DNA of 50,052 bases from a virus: IMG/VR virus record IMGVR_UViG_3300025941_000034, positions 1-50,052 of that record; one strand, written 5' to 3'. Both the position numbers and the translations under genes were made by a program. This document shows, in pieces, positions 1 to 9,558 of the stretch (positions within the stretch are counted from its first letter, which is position 1; every line of letters begins with the position of its first letter). A model generated the notes under the pieces. That model saw only the letters and a program-made list of their open reading frames with translations, did not search any database and was not told the origin of the DNA.

Positions 1-146
1 AGTCTTAGGCGGTAATGGTAATGCCGGAGACTTCTTAGATAACGTAACTATTATCGCAGCTACGACTACGCCTGGTGCAGTAACCATTAAAGATGGTTCT
101 ACTACTGTCTACAGTTCACCGGCTGGTACAGCTACAGTTCTACCCT
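1..146. repeat. Left copy of 146-bp end overlap
   Basis: Bases 1-146 match bases 49907-50052 with a single difference (T at 127, C at 50033), which is silent in a Gly codon. The match shows that the window closes on itself. It is either an assembly overlap of a circular or permuted genome, with one polymorphism, or a genuine short terminal repeat. Because it lies inside a reading frame, an assembly overlap is the simpler reading. Confidence 0.9.
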
Positions 147-247
147 ACATTGTGAACATCCCTTTCAAGATGTACTCAGTGTCAGGTGCTTGGAAGGTTA
201 CCACGGGCAGCAACGTCTCTGTTGTTGCAGTTGGTAAATTCTACTAG
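1..247 (+). CDS. Small structural-type protein, C-terminal part (continues from the right end)
   Basis: The frame is open from base 2 to the TAG at 245-247 and continues the gene that starts at 49839. Joined across the overlap it gives a protein of about 117 residues. It is rich in Thr, Val, Ala and Gly with beta-strand-like patterning and ends in a Val-Ala-Val run before GKFY. It has no signal peptide or membrane segment. Its place just before the terminase block and after other virion-like genes suggests a minor virion or decoration protein, but I do not recognise the family. Confidence 0.75.
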   Translation, partial: VLGGNGNAGDFLDNVTIIAATTTPGAVTIKDGSTTVYSSPAGTATVLPYIVNIPFKMYSVSGAWKVTTGSNVSVVAVGKFY

Positions 248-249
248 CT

Positions 250-519
250 ATGGAGTGGGGGCCATGGCTTGCTGTCGTTGGCACGGCTGTTTCATCTAGC
301 TATGCGACTTTAGCATGTCTGGTTTGGTGGTTGTCAGGACGTTTCAGCAAGATCGAGAGAAATCAAAGAGAGATATTAGAATCCCACGAAGAACTGGATC
401 AGTTCAGACATGAAGAGAATCTAAAACGCTTTGAGAGAATCAGTGTATCCCTTGCAAGGTTAGGGTCGGACAACGGCACCCATGACGATGAAGTTATCAG
501 AAGAAAGAAAAGAACGTAA
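250..519 (+). CDS. Small membrane protein with coiled-coil tail, upstream of terminase
   Basis: The 89-residue protein has one hydrophobic segment at about residues 6-28 (WLAVVGTAVSS...ACLVWWLSG). A charged helical tail with heptad-like spacing follows, ending in a basic RRKKRT. It overlaps the start of the large terminase gene by 38 bases in another frame. In T7 the genes just before the large terminase are a holin, the small terminase and a spanin. This product has the topology of a holin or spanin accessory protein, not of a small terminase. The role is inferred from topology and position only. Confidence 0.7.
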   Translation: MEWGPWLAVVGTAVSSSYATLACLVWWLSGRFSKIERNQREILESHEELDQFRHEENLKRFERISVSLARLGSDNGTHDDEVIRRKKRT

Positions 520-2044
520 AGAATTAGCCGAGGCTAGCTTAGAGGAGTTCATTAGACTTGTACATCCTAAAAGACTACTCGGCAATATTCACAGAGAGGT
601 AATACGTTGGTGGACAAGATCGGATGCGAAGCAGCAACAGATTTTACTCCTCCCTCGGGACCATGGGAAGAGTGCGATGATCGCTTACCGCGTTGCGTGG
701 GAGTTAACCAAAGACCCTACCTTACGCGTGCTGTTCATCAGTTCTACCTCAAACCTCGCTACTAAACAGCTTAAGTTTATTAAGGATATCTTTACTTCCG
801 ACACCTACCGGATCTTCTGGCCAGACATGGTCGATAAGGATGAGGCTAAGCGGGAGAAGTGGACAGAGAGGGAAATCTCTCTAGACCATCCTAAACGGAA
901 AGAGGAGGCCATTCGTGACCCTTCTATATTCACTGCTGGTCTTACTTCCAACATCGTTGGTTTGCATTGCGATATCGCGGTACTTGACGACGTTGTCGTA
1001 CAAGCCAATGCTTATACGGAAGACGGAAGAGAAAAGGTAAAGGATCAATACTCCCTATTATCCTCTATCGAAACTGTTAATGCAAGGGAGTGGATCGTTG
1101 GTACTAGGTATCATCCCAAAGACCTGTACAACGATATAATGCAAATGGAGATTGAAGAATACGATGAATTGGGGAACGTTATTAAATCCACTCCACTTTT
1201 CGAAAAGATGGAAGAACAAGTCGAATCTGTTGGAGATGGAACCGGACAATACCTCTGGCCCAAACAACAACGATCAGATGGAAAATGGTTTGGATTTGAC
1301 CAAGACATTCTGGCTCGAAAGAGAGCGCAATACCTTAACAAGGTACACTTCAGGGCCCAGTACTATAACGATCCGCACGACGTCGACTCCTCGGTATTCA
1401 AGAGGGATCAATTCCAGTACTATGACCAAGGATTCCTAGCTAGTAGGGACGGTCATTGGTACTTCAAAGGAGAACGTCTCAATGTCCTTGCGGCAGTGGA
1501 CTTTGCTTTTACTGTTGGACGGCGCAGCGATTATAGCTGCATCGTCGTTATTGGCATCGACGGTAGAAGTAATTACTACGTCCTTGAAATAGACCGGTTC
1601 AAGACTGAGAAGATATCGGATCAGTTCGATCATCTTCTAAAGCTATTTCAGAAATGGGGCTTCCGAAAGGTAAGGGCTGAGGTAACAGCAGCTCAGAAGG
1701 CCATCGTTACTGATCTTAAAGAAAGCTATATCCGTCCATTAGGACTTGGATTGTCTGTAGAAGAATTCAAACCTTCCCGTTTTATGGGGGCTAAAGAAGA
1801 ACGCATTATGGCGGCTCTGGAACCCAAGTATAACAACAGACAAATCTGGCACTATCTAGGCGGTAACTGTCAGGTCCTTGAAGAGGAACTGATGTACACG
1901 AACCCTCCACACGATGACGTTAAGGATGCTTTGGCATCTGCAGTTGATTTCTCGGCAGGGCAGGCACCATTAAATATATTTAAAATACAGAAAGCACATA
2001 TGCCTAGTTTCTCATACCATAGTAAGTTCGGAGGGGTAGCGTGA
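482..2044 (+). CDS. Terminase large subunit (DNA packaging ATPase/nuclease)
   Basis: This 520-residue protein drives ATP-dependent packaging at the portal and cuts the concatemer. The ATPase Walker A is PRDHGKS at residues 59-64 and Walker B is DIAVLDD near 164-170. The C-terminal RNase H-like nuclease shows acidic residues in AAVDFAF (D340), VRAEVT (E400) and HDDVKDA (D478/D479, D482). Length and motif order fit T7 gp19-type terminases. A second ATG two codons downstream could also be the start. Its stop overlaps the portal start by four bases (GTGA), so the two are translationally coupled. Confidence 0.95.
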   Translation: MTMKLSEERKERKELAEASLEEFIRLVHPKRLLGNIHREVIRWWTRSDAKQQQILLLPRDHGKSAMIAYRVAWELTKDPTLRVLFISSTSNLATKQLKFIKDIFTSDTYRIFWPDMVDKDEAKREKWTEREISLDHPKRKEEAIRDPSIFTAGLTSNIVGLHCDIAVLDDVVVQANAYTEDGREKVKDQYSLLSSIETVNAREWIVGTRYHPKDLYNDIMQMEIEEYDELGNVIKSTPLFEKMEEQVESVGDGTGQYLWPKQQRSDGKWFGFDQDILARKRAQYLNKVHFRAQYYNDPHDVDSSVFKRDQFQYYDQGFLASRDGHWYFKGERLNVLAAVDFAFTVGRRSDYSCIVVIGIDGRSNYYVLEIDRFKTEKISDQFDHLLKLFQKWGFRKVRAEVTAAQKAIVTDLKESYIRPLGLGLSVEEFKPSRFMGAKEERIMAALEPKYNNRQIWHYLGGNCQVLEEELMYTNPPHDDVKDALASAVDFSAGQAPLNIFKIQKAHMPSFSYHSKFGGVA

Positions 2045-3861
2045 CCGGTAAAGTACTAGAACTTAGTAACGTTCTGTCTCCTGATCTGTTAGCCACTCGG
2101 CTTACAGAGAAGTTTATTGAATGGGATACCCTTCGTAATGTTAAGAAGGTAGATTGGGAAGAGGTCCGTAGATATTCCTATGCTACTGACACTACCCAGA
2201 CCACTAACAACCAACTGCCTTGGAAGAACAAGACTACTGTTCCTAAGCTCTGTCAGATTAGGGATAATCTCTACTCTAACTATACAGCCACCCTGTTTCC
2301 TCAGCGTAAATGGCTGACATGGGAGGCAAATGAGCAGGATTCCAATTCTGTTGATAAACGGGACGCTATTACCAATTACATGTCTTGGGTTGTTAGCCAA
2401 CCTTCATTCAAGCATGAGATGGATAAAATTATCCTGGATTATATTGACTTTGGTAATTGCTTTACCACTGTTGATTGGTTGGATGAGAGAGTAGAACAAA
2501 ATGGGGTCACTCAGGCTGGCTATGTAGGTCCTGTTATTAGACGTATTAGCCCCTTAGATATCGTATTTAACCCTACTGCAGAGAACTTCCAACATACTCC
2601 TAAGTTCGTAAGGTCTATTATTTCCCTTGGTGAACTACGTGATCTCTTGGATAAAATGTCCAACGATAGCAATCGTGAAGAGTATGAGGAGCTTTATAAG
2701 TACCTTAAAGACATTAGATTCCATGCCCGAACGTTCCAGGGAGATTGGATACAACGTGATCATCTGTATGCTATGGATGGCTTCACTAGTTTCCGTGCTT
2801 ATCTACTGTCTGAGTTTGTAGAGGTATTAACCTTCTACGGCGACTGGTATGACTACTACACTGATGAGTTCCAGAAGAACAGAGTCATCACTGTAATTGA
2901 TAGACACAAGCTAATTGGCAATAAACCCAACCCTTCCTACTACGGTTATGCTCCTATATTCCACTCTCCGTGGCGTAAGAAGCAGGATAATCTGTGGGGA
3001 ATGGGTCCTCTAGATAACCTAATTGGCATGCAATATCGACAAGATCACGTCGAGAATATGCGTGCAGACGTAATCGATTTAGGCACTTATCCTGTCCAAA
3101 AGGTCAAAGGATTTGTGGAAGATTATGTTTGGCAACCAGGCGAGAAGATATTCGTCTCTGAAGAAGGCGATGTTGATCTGGTAACTCCGGACACCAATCT
3201 GGTTAATGCTAACTTTGAATTGAATGAACTCCGTTCTCTTATGGAAGAGATGGCAGGTGCTCCTAGAGAAGCTATGGGCTTCAGAACACCTGGGGAAAAG
3301 ACTAAATACGAAGTTCAAAGAATGGAAAATGCGGCTTCACGCATCTACCAGAACAAGATTAAACAGTTCGAAGAACAGGTTGTAGAGCCTGCTCTTAATG
3401 CCATGTTGGAGCTTGCCAGGCGCAATATGACTGGTTCCACCACTATTAGAGTGATGGATAATGACTTCAAGATGGCTTCTTTCCAGACTTTAACTGTAGA
3501 AGACATTACTGGCGTAGGCAGGATTAAGCCTGTTGCTGCCAGACACTTTGCTGAACAAGCAGAGCTAATCCAGAACTTAACGAACCTTACTGGCTCTGGT
3601 CTATGGCCAACAGTACAGCCTCACTTCTCAGGAGTCAAGCTGTCTAAGATATTAGAGACCACATTTAACTTAGAAGACTATGAAGTAGTGACTCCCTTTG
3701 TCGGACTATCTGAACAAGCAGAAGGCCAGAAGAGAGTACATGCCCTGCAAGAACAGATAGTTAAATCAGCAGGAACAGCTACTGGCTTAAACGGAGACTA
3801 TGATTACGAAGCGGCGGGACAACAGCCTCCTCAGATCAACCCCGAACAATTGAGTAAATAA
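2041..3861 (+). CDS. Portal (head-tail connector) protein
   Basis: The 606-residue protein would form the dodecameric ring at the capsid vertex through which DNA is packaged and the tail attaches. The stretch near residues 400-460 (EEMAGAPREAMGFRTPGEKT, then YEVQ and a long charged helix) is typical of podovirus portals. The frame starts with GTG inside the GTGA overlap with terminase. No in-frame ATG gives as good a fit. It is followed directly (TAATG) by a small gene and then scaffold and capsid, the usual morphogenesis order. Confidence 0.93.
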   Translation: MTGKVLELSNVLSPDLLATRLTEKFIEWDTLRNVKKVDWEEVRRYSYATDTTQTTNNQLPWKNKTTVPKLCQIRDNLYSNYTATLFPQRKWLTWEANEQDSNSVDKRDAITNYMSWVVSQPSFKHEMDKIILDYIDFGNCFTTVDWLDERVEQNGVTQAGYVGPVIRRISPLDIVFNPTAENFQHTPKFVRSIISLGELRDLLDKMSNDSNREEYEELYKYLKDIRFHARTFQGDWIQRDHLYAMDGFTSFRAYLLSEFVEVLTFYGDWYDYYTDEFQKNRVITVIDRHKLIGNKPNPSYYGYAPIFHSPWRKKQDNLWGMGPLDNLIGMQYRQDHVENMRADVIDLGTYPVQKVKGFVEDYVWQPGEKIFVSEEGDVDLVTPDTNLVNANFELNELRSLMEEMAGAPREAMGFRTPGEKTKYEVQRMENAASRIYQNKIKQFEEQVVEPALNAMLELARRNMTGSTTIRVMDNDFKMASFQTLTVEDITGVGRIKPVAARHFAEQAELIQNLTNLTGSGLWPTVQPHFSGVKLSKILETTFNLEDYEVVTPFVGLSEQAEGQKRVHALQEQIVKSAGTATGLNGDYDYEAAGQQPPQINPEQLSK

Positions 3862-4124
3862 TGCTTTCAGCATGGACACACCATCTAAAAGACCCAGATG
3901 AGAAGGTCCGATATGAGAAAAGTTTAATCCATTCTCGATGGATTTTAGAGGATTTAACTAAGCTCCTCAATCAAATGAAAGAGGATTTAGAGAAATCAGA
4001 ACGATCTCCCAAGTCGTATGACCTACCTAATTGGGATTATAGACAAGCACACTGTAATGGTTTTATGCAATGTCTATACAAAATACAGAATTTATTATCC
4101 CTAGACCATAAGGACAAACAATGA
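3861..4124 (+). CDS. Conserved-type small protein between portal and scaffold
   Basis: The 87-residue, mostly helical charged protein contains DLTKLLNQMKEDLEKSE and a C-terminal NGFMQCLYKIQNLL helix. It starts on the TAATG overlap with the portal and ends in an ATGA overlap with the scaffold gene. That tight placement suggests an assembly-related role, but I recognise no domain. Confidence 0.8.
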   Translation: MLSAWTHHLKDPDEKVRYEKSLIHSRWILEDLTKLLNQMKEDLEKSERSPKSYDLPNWDYRQAHCNGFMQCLYKIQNLLSLDHKDKQ

Positions 4125-4885
4125 GTGACGATGCGTTAGACCCACGCGTTGACGAAAATAAAGACTACTTCTCGGAATTAGTCGGAGAAGGCAGGAAGTA
4201 TAAAACTCCTGCTGACCTCGGCAAAGCCTATGCACACGCAGATAACCTGATCGGAGTATTAACTAAACGATCAGATGAGATGCGTGATGAAATAGTAAAG
4301 ATGCGAGAAGAGATCAACTCTAAGGCTAAAGTCGAAGATTTGATGGACCAATTGTCAAAGAGACAGCTTGCGAGTAGCGAACAACCCAAAGCGAAAGAAG
4401 CACCAAAGCCGGAGATAAACATGGATCAAGTTGGTGACATTATTGAACAGAAGTTTCGAGAAGTTGAAGAACTGAAGAGACGGAAGGAAAACACCACTCT
4501 GGTCACAAACAGACTTAAGGAAGCTTGGGGCGATGGCTACCAAGAAGTACTTAAGCAGAAAACACAAGAATTAGGTTTGACGGATACGTTCGTTAAGGAC
4601 CTGCAAGGTAACTACCCAGAAGTCTTATTCAAGACTATGGGCGTTGCTGAAGCTCCTACCCGAGACCCGTATCAGGCTCCTCCTCGTAATGCTATGCGGA
4701 ATGACAGTTTCGCTCCCAAAGGCGCTCCCAAGCGTACTTGGGCTTATTACCAAGAGCTGAAAAAGGCAAATCCTAATATCTATTTCGATAGAAAAACCGC
4801 AGTCCAAATGGCACAGGATGCCGTCGAACTAGGCGATAGCTTTAGAGACGGTGATTACTATGTCTCCGGATTGCATGAAAATTAA
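4121..4885 (+). CDS. Capsid assembly scaffolding protein
   Basis: The 254-residue protein is acidic at its N terminus and has a long predicted coiled coil at about residues 40-130 (repeated K/E/R heptads, then a Pro-rich linker). This is the usual make-up of podovirus scaffolds such as T7 gp9. The N-terminal YFSELVGEGRKY is a motif I associate with this family. Scaffolds direct capsid protein into a procapsid and then leave. It sits between portal and major capsid protein. Confidence 0.88.
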   Translation: MSDDALDPRVDENKDYFSELVGEGRKYKTPADLGKAYAHADNLIGVLTKRSDEMRDEIVKMREEINSKAKVEDLMDQLSKRQLASSEQPKAKEAPKPEINMDQVGDIIEQKFREVEELKRRKENTTLVTNRLKEAWGDGYQEVLKQKTQELGLTDTFVKDLQGNYPEVLFKTMGVAEAPTRDPYQAPPRNAMRNDSFAPKGAPKRTWAYYQELKKANPNIYFDRKTAVQMAQDAVELGDSFRDGDYYVSGLHEN

Positions 4886-4902
4886 CAAGGAGACTGACTT
4901 CA

Positions 4903-5859
4903 ATGGCTGGCTTTACAGACAGCACTAATCAGTATCTAATTCGAAGTAATCTTTGGTCTCGTCAGATCAAAGAACTTCTGTTAGATGAACTGAATGCAAT
5001 GAAGTTTGTCCGTATTATCTCTGACTTCCCAGACGGCTATACTATCAATATTCCGTCTATCGGTGAGGCTAAGCAGCAGAACTTCGTTGAAGGCGCCGCC
5101 ATCAAATATGATGCGATGGACCAAGGCAACTTCACGTTCTCGTTCGATACGTATGTATACTCTGCTAACGCAATCTCCGAGAAGTTCAAGCGGGATAGTT
5201 TCTATTCGCAGGATGTGATCTCGGCCTTCGTGCCCCGTCAACATCGCGTGCTTATGGAAGGTGTTGAGACCAAGGTCCTCTCGGTCGCCAACTCCGGTCA
5301 AACTGCATCTAGCTTAAATACCATCAACAATGCTAACCACAGGTTTGTTGCCTCGGGTTCGAGCAAACAAATCACTCTGCAGGATTTCGCAAAGGCGCAT
5401 TATGCCCTAACTAAGGCTAACGTTCCTCTTCGCAATCTGGTCGGTATCATCGACCCCTCTGTTGCGTATACGTTACAGACTCAGACCAACACTGTCAACC
5501 TTCTGTCACCGATGCCCATGTGGGAGAACGTGGTGAAGGACGGTGCTATGACTGGGTTCAAGTTCCGTTTCAACATCTACGGGTTCGATCTCTACGTGTC
5601 CAACTATCTGCCTGCGATCAGCTCTGAGACGATTGATGGCTCAACGGTTACTACCGGTGTTGCCAACTACTTCTTCTCGGCTGCCCCTGGCGATACGTTG
5701 CCGTGGATCGGTGCCTTCCGTCAGATGCCTACTGTCTACTCGGAGTTCAACAAAGACCTCCAGCAAGAAGAGTATCTGACCATCACCGAGTATGGCTTCA
5801 AGCTGTACCGTCCGGAGAACCTGGTTACCATCCTCACCGCCACTGGCGTTGTCTCGTAA
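4903..5859 (+). CDS. Major capsid protein
   Basis: The 318-residue protein follows the scaffold gene with a good ribosome site (AAGGAGA ending 11 bases before ATG). Composition (few Cys, many Asn, Thr, Phe) and length fit an HK97-fold capsid protein. The N-terminal helix (SNLWSRQIKELLLDELNAMK) and the EKFKRDSFYSQD segment fit the N-arm and E-loop region. Base composition is more GC-rich at third positions than in its neighbours, as often seen for the most highly expressed phage gene. Confidence 0.9.
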   Translation: MAGFTDSTNQYLIRSNLWSRQIKELLLDELNAMKFVRIISDFPDGYTINIPSIGEAKQQNFVEGAAIKYDAMDQGNFTFSFDTYVYSANAISEKFKRDSFYSQDVISAFVPRQHRVLMEGVETKVLSVANSGQTASSLNTINNANHRFVASGSSKQITLQDFAKAHYALTKANVPLRNLVGIIDPSVAYTLQTQTNTVNLLSPMPMWENVVKDGAMTGFKFRFNIYGFDLYVSNYLPAISSETIDGSTVTTGVANYFFSAAPGDTLPWIGAFRQMPTVYSEFNKDLQQEEYLTITEYGFKLYRPENLVTILTATGVVS

Positions 5860-5871
5860 GGAGGTAATAAT

Positions 5872-6414
5872 ATGGTTGCTGGAAATTGGTTTAATAACGA
5901 CAATCTCTACCTGGAATTTGGTACAACCAAAGCCACGGTAGCGACTGCCGGCGAGTATCGGATGCTTGGTCCTCAGCGTATTGCTGAAGTCGACATCGAT
6001 ATTTCGACTCTAACTACGACTGCTGCAATTCAGGATAATAACTACTTCTTCCCGATCGGAACTAACATTCAGATCGACAAGGTTGAGGTTATTACCCAGG
6101 TTGCATCAGCCACGATCACCAGCCTCAGCGTGGGTCTGATGAAGCAGGATCGTACGACTACCCTGTCGGACACTGCCTTCGTCGCGGCTCTTGCCCAGGC
6201 AGACATGGATGCCGCAGGCGAGACGAAAGTCCTGACTGCTGGCTCTACGGCTGCTGGCAATTACGTTGGTGCTGTTGCGGGCGCTTACGTTGGTTCGTAT
6301 GCCACTAGCCCAACCGAGACTGGTTACATCACGGCGAAGATCGCCGGATCGACTGGTACCGGTAAGGTTCGGGTGCGAATCTTCTGGAGTGCTGTCGGCA
6401 CGATCTCTCAGTAA
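5872..6414 (+). CDS. Capsid decoration or minor head protein
   Basis: The 180-residue protein has a strong ribosome site (AAGGAGG) only 12 bases after the capsid gene. It is beta-rich, with many Thr, Ala and Gly, no membrane segments and no Cys. Its central segment, from about residue 70, alternates hydrophobic residues as in a beta sandwich. Position and high-expression codon use suggest a virion surface protein made with the capsid. The family was not identified. Confidence 0.75.
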   Translation: MVAGNWFNNDNLYLEFGTTKATVATAGEYRMLGPQRIAEVDIDISTLTTTAAIQDNNYFFPIGTNIQIDKVEVITQVASATITSLSVGLMKQDRTTTLSDTAFVAALAQADMDAAGETKVLTAGSTAAGNYVGAVAGAYVGSYATSPTETGYITAKIAGSTGTGKVRVRIFWSAVGTISQ

Positions 6415-6422
6415 TTATGAGT

Positions 6423-6438
6423 GGGGGCTTCCGCCCCC
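6423..6438 (+). terminator. GC-rich hairpin after the capsid/decoration genes
   Basis: A perfect six-pair stem, GGGGGC with loop TTCC and GCCCCC, lies between two structural genes. No T tract follows, so it is either a weak or partial terminator or an mRNA-stabilising hairpin behind the highly expressed capsid genes. A purine-rich ribosome site for the next gene follows at once. Confidence 0.6.
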
Positions 6439-6458
6439 TCCCATAAGGAAGGAAAACA

Positions 6459-6941
6459 ATGACTGATATTTCAAGTTTTGTTGACATGGGTGGTCAAACG
6501 ATCATGTGCAAAGACGTTTTCGTCGGCGCTAATGATCCAGGCGATACCGGAGCCTCTGTCCAAGCAGTTGATTTGACTGCACTGGATGGCGTGACTCCTG
6601 GTACTGTCACGGCGAGCAAGGCTCTTGTGGTTGGCGCTAGTAGCGAACTCACTGGACTCGGTACGCTCACTCTGGCTGACGCCGCGAACATCGTGGTCAA
6701 CACTTCTACTGGTACGAAGATCGGCACGGCCACTTGTCAGAAGCTTGGCTTCTGGAATAAGACCCCTGTGATCCAACAGGCTTCTGCTGCACAAGCTGCA
6801 GTGACGCCTTCTACGGACTACACTGGTTCTGACACTGTGAACAAGGCTACTGTCCTTGCTGCAGTTCAGGCTGTGGAGACGCTGGTAAATCGTCTCCGTC
6901 TTGATCTCGTTACCACTGGCATTATCAAAGGCTCTGCGTAA
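6459..6941 (+). CDS. Head fibre/decoration-like protein
   Basis: The 160-residue protein ends with a pattern ([16 protein letters not shown], then a short linker and the helix [17 protein letters not shown]) that I know from phage head-fibre-type proteins, in which a GFW/GFF-TPV motif precedes a trimer-forming helix. The first 100 residues are beta-rich. It has a ribosome site (AAGGAAGG) and starts 20 bases after the preceding hairpin. The role as a capsid-bound fibre is inferred from this pattern. Confidence 0.72.
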   Translation: MTDISSFVDMGGQTIMCKDVFVGANDPGDTGASVQAVDLTALDGVTPGTVTASKALVVGASSELTGLGTLTLADAANIVVNTSTGTKIGTATCQKLGFWNKTPVIQQASAAQAAVTPSTDYTGSDTVNKATVLAAVQAVETLVNRLRLDLVTTGIIKGSA

Positions 6942-8173
6942 TGGCTAAGTTGACGTTAACTGATCTGGCGAATCTGCAGAATGAAACTACAGCAGTTAAC
7001 GCCATCAATGCTAATAACACGGCAATTGAGACTGCACTAGAAAATACTCTATCCAGAGACGGTACTACTCCCAATACGATGAGTGCCTCTCTGGATATGA
7101 ACTCCAATCGTATCCTCAATCTACCTGATGCTATCTCTGATCAAGAACCTCTTACTCTAGGTCAGATACAAGCAGTACTAATCCCTGGACCACAGGGAGA
7201 CCCTGGTGATACAGGTCCCCAAGGTCCTCAAGGAGATACAGGCCCAATTGGCCCTGAAGGACCTACTGGTCCTACTGGCCCTACCGGTCCTACTGGTTCT
7301 GGTTCTGGTGACGTACTAGGCCCTGCGACTAACACAGACAACAACATTCCTCTATGGAATGGGGCTAATACCAAGACCCTGAAAGATGGATTAACTCCTT
7401 CTACTCTAGGACTAGCTCTGTTGGGTTCTGCGACTAAGACTGCTCATGGAGTGATCTTAGGCAATGGAACTTCGGCCTTCGGCGTTACCGCAGCTATGAC
7501 TGATGGCCAGCTGTTGGTTGGTCAATCAGGAGCTGATCCTCTCCCCAAGACTGCAAGTGGCGATGCCACTGTAGCAGCCTCTGGGGCTATTGCTGTAACT
7601 AAAACCGGTGGAGTAAGCTTTGCTGCGTCTGCTACAACAGATACTACAGTCGCTAGTAATATTAGCTCTGGCACCCTTGGTGCTGGGCGTATGCCTGCTC
7701 TTACTGGCGATGTCACTACTTCTGCTGGTGCCGTTGCAACCACCATAGCTGCTGGAGCTGTTACCTATGCTAAGGTAGCCTCTGGTTCTATTGCGTCTGG
7801 TGCTGAATACCAAGCGGCTACTGCTAGCAAGCTTCTGTCTGCTGCTGGTGTATGGTCTGCTGGTGCTCTCACTACTCTAACTGATGGTGCTACTATTACT
7901 CCTGACTTCAGTGCAGGTATTAACTTCGTAGTTACTTTGGGAGGGAACCGTACCTTAGCTGCTCCGTCTAATACAAAGGTCGGTCAGTCTGGTATTATCA
8001 TTATCAAACAGGACGGTACTGGAAGTAGGACTCTGACATTCAACTCAGCTTATAAATTCGCTGGTGGAACTGATCCTTCTTTAACTTCTACAGCCAGTGC
8101 TACTGATATTCTTTACTATATCGTAGAAGACTCTACACATATCCATTGTTCTCTAACCAGTAATAGTTCGTAA
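6941..8173 (+). CDS. Tail fibre-like protein with collagen-like Gly-X-Y repeat
   Basis: The 410-residue protein has a short helical N terminus and then a collagen-like stretch at about residues 81-122 (repeated G-P-Q/T and G-D-T triplets). A long beta-rich shaft with Ala/Thr/Gly repeats follows, and a C-terminal domain at about 310-410 contains GGNRTLAAP. Such triplet repeats form trimeric fibres. It starts on the TAATG overlap with the previous gene. It may be a side fibre or capsid fibre; adsorption function is an inference. Confidence 0.82.
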   Translation: MAKLTLTDLANLQNETTAVNAINANNTAIETALENTLSRDGTTPNTMSASLDMNSNRILNLPDAISDQEPLTLGQIQAVLIPGPQGDPGDTGPQGPQGDTGPIGPEGPTGPTGPTGPTGSGSGDVLGPATNTDNNIPLWNGANTKTLKDGLTPSTLGLALLGSATKTAHGVILGNGTSAFGVTAAMTDGQLLVGQSGADPLPKTASGDATVAASGAIAVTKTGGVSFAASATTDTTVASNISSGTLGAGRMPALTGDVTTSAGAVATTIAAGAVTYAKVASGSIASGAEYQAATASKLLSAAGVWSAGALTTLTDGATITPDFSAGINFVVTLGGNRTLAAPSNTKVGQSGIIIIKQDGTGSRTLTFNSAYKFAGGTDPSLTSTASATDILYYIVEDSTHIHCSLTSNSS

Positions 8174-8868
8174 TGTTACCAGGGTTATCAGCAGTACATC
8201 CAGGTGGTTCAGCTCACTCTGGAATCATAACTTTAGTAGACCACCAATCTGGGTCTGGTAAAGATAATGCTACGTACACCTTTGGCGAAGCTTGGACTGG
8301 CCGGGTAATTGCTGTTGGTATTTCTTATGCAGCAGGGGCAGTTATATCCTCTGTAACTATTGGAGGTGTCTCTGCTACTAAACAAGTAGCCCAGACTGAG
8401 AACGACGGTATCTTTGGAGAATCTCACAATGCAGAGATATGGACAGCTACTGTCCCTACAGGAACTTCTGGAAACATCACATGTACGCTTGCATCAGGCT
8501 GCTATGTTGGTTTCGCAATGTCTGTCTATTCGATAGGCACGGTTTCAGAAACTCCTACAGATAGTGATAAAACTTCCAAGGTTCCTGCATTCGACGGAGA
8601 CCCTATTAATCTAAGTGTTACCCTAACTGTTGCTACCGCCAATAGTACAGTCATGGGAGTAGGAAGTATGGCACGAATAAGCTCAAGCTCAAGTACATGG
8701 TCACATGGACCTACTGAAGATGTGGACGTTCAATACCTTTCTTATGTATCTGGAACGACTGCTTCTAAGATGGGTGTACCTTCGGGTGCATATCAAGTCG
8801 AAGTAGACATGGATCAACACTTTACTCTAAACAGTGGCGTTATGGCCACAGCATGTTGGGACCCATAA
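8173..8868 (+). CDS. Beta-rich structural/fibre accessory protein
   Basis: The 231-residue protein is dominated by alternating Thr/Ser/Val beta patterns (SSVTIGGVSATK, GNITCTLASGC) and has three Cys. It has no membrane segment. It is joined to the fibre gene by TAATG at its start and to the endolysin by TAATG at its end. It is probably a distal fibre or receptor-binding component, or a fibre chaperone-like domain made as a separate protein. Confidence 0.7.
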   Translation: MLPGLSAVHPGGSAHSGIITLVDHQSGSGKDNATYTFGEAWTGRVIAVGISYAAGAVISSVTIGGVSATKQVAQTENDGIFGESHNAEIWTATVPTGTSGNITCTLASGCYVGFAMSVYSIGTVSETPTDSDKTSKVPAFDGDPINLSVTLTVATANSTVMGVGSMARISSSSSTWSHGPTEDVDVQYLSYVSGTTASKMGVPSGAYQVEVDMDQHFTLNSGVMATACWDP

Positions 8869-9554
8869 TGAAAGAAACCTATAATGAAGCTATGGCTCAG
8901 GTTTATGAAGACGAAGGCGGGTATTCCAATGACGCGGGCGATCCAGGTGGTCCTACTAAGTATGGTATTACCATTCATGATGCTCGAATGTATTGGAAAC
9001 GCGATGCAACCGCAGCCGACGTTAGAGCCATGCCCAAAAGCGTTGCTGCAGATATATACGCCAAACATTATGCCAACCCTATCCGGTATAATGATTTGCC
9101 CGCAGGACTTGACTACACAATACTCGATTATGGAATTAATTCCGGAATCTCTAGATCGGTTAAAGTTCTTCAACGGACACTCGGCAGAACTGTAACTGGC
9201 AATATAAATGATGGTGATATCGAAGCTTGTAAGAAAGCTGAAACAGTTGATCTCATCAATAAAGTCTGGGATGAAAGAGTCCGATTCCTAACTAACCTCA
9301 GTCGTAGTAAACCTCAATTCAGAGCAGGTTGGCTATCTAGGTGTAGGCGTGGAAGACATCTCGCTCTATCTCTAGCAAATAAACAACCTAGCAATGCTCC
9401 CACTGTGGTAGCAACCGCAGGAGGTGCAGTTGGATCAGGCGTTATTGCAGCTAGCCAATGGCCTCATCTTTGGCTCTACATCTCTATCGGTGTTGGTGCT
9501 GCTATTCTTATTGGTGTGTTGGGTTGGTACTTCTATCGAAAAAAGAAAGGATAA
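8868..9554 (+). CDS. Endolysin: GH108 muramidase with C-terminal membrane anchor
   Basis: This lysozyme-like muramidase cuts peptidoglycan at lysis. The N-terminal GH108 signature is clear: EDEGGYSNDAGDPGG at residues 14-28, with the presumed catalytic Glu16, then TKYGIT. A peptidoglycan-binding-like helical region follows to about residue 165. Residues about 193-221 form one membrane segment ending YFYRKKKG, unusual for this family. I chose the ATG at 8868 (TAATG overlap with the upstream stop) over an in-frame ATG 15 bases earlier. The tail anchor may hold the enzyme at the inner membrane until holins act. Confidence 0.9.
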   Translation: MKETYNEAMAQVYEDEGGYSNDAGDPGGPTKYGITIHDARMYWKRDATAADVRAMPKSVAADIYAKHYANPIRYNDLPAGLDYTILDYGINSGISRSVKVLQRTLGRTVTGNINDGDIEACKKAETVDLINKVWDERVRFLTNLSRSKPQFRAGWLSRCRRGRHLALSLANKQPSNAPTVVATAGGAVGSGVIAASQWPHLWLYISIGVGAAILIGVLGWYFYRKKKG

Positions 9555-9558
9555 TTAA

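Noticed and set aside
6423-6438. Full-strength terminator after the capsid genes
   Set aside because: No T tract follows the stem; the genes downstream lack their own obvious promoter.
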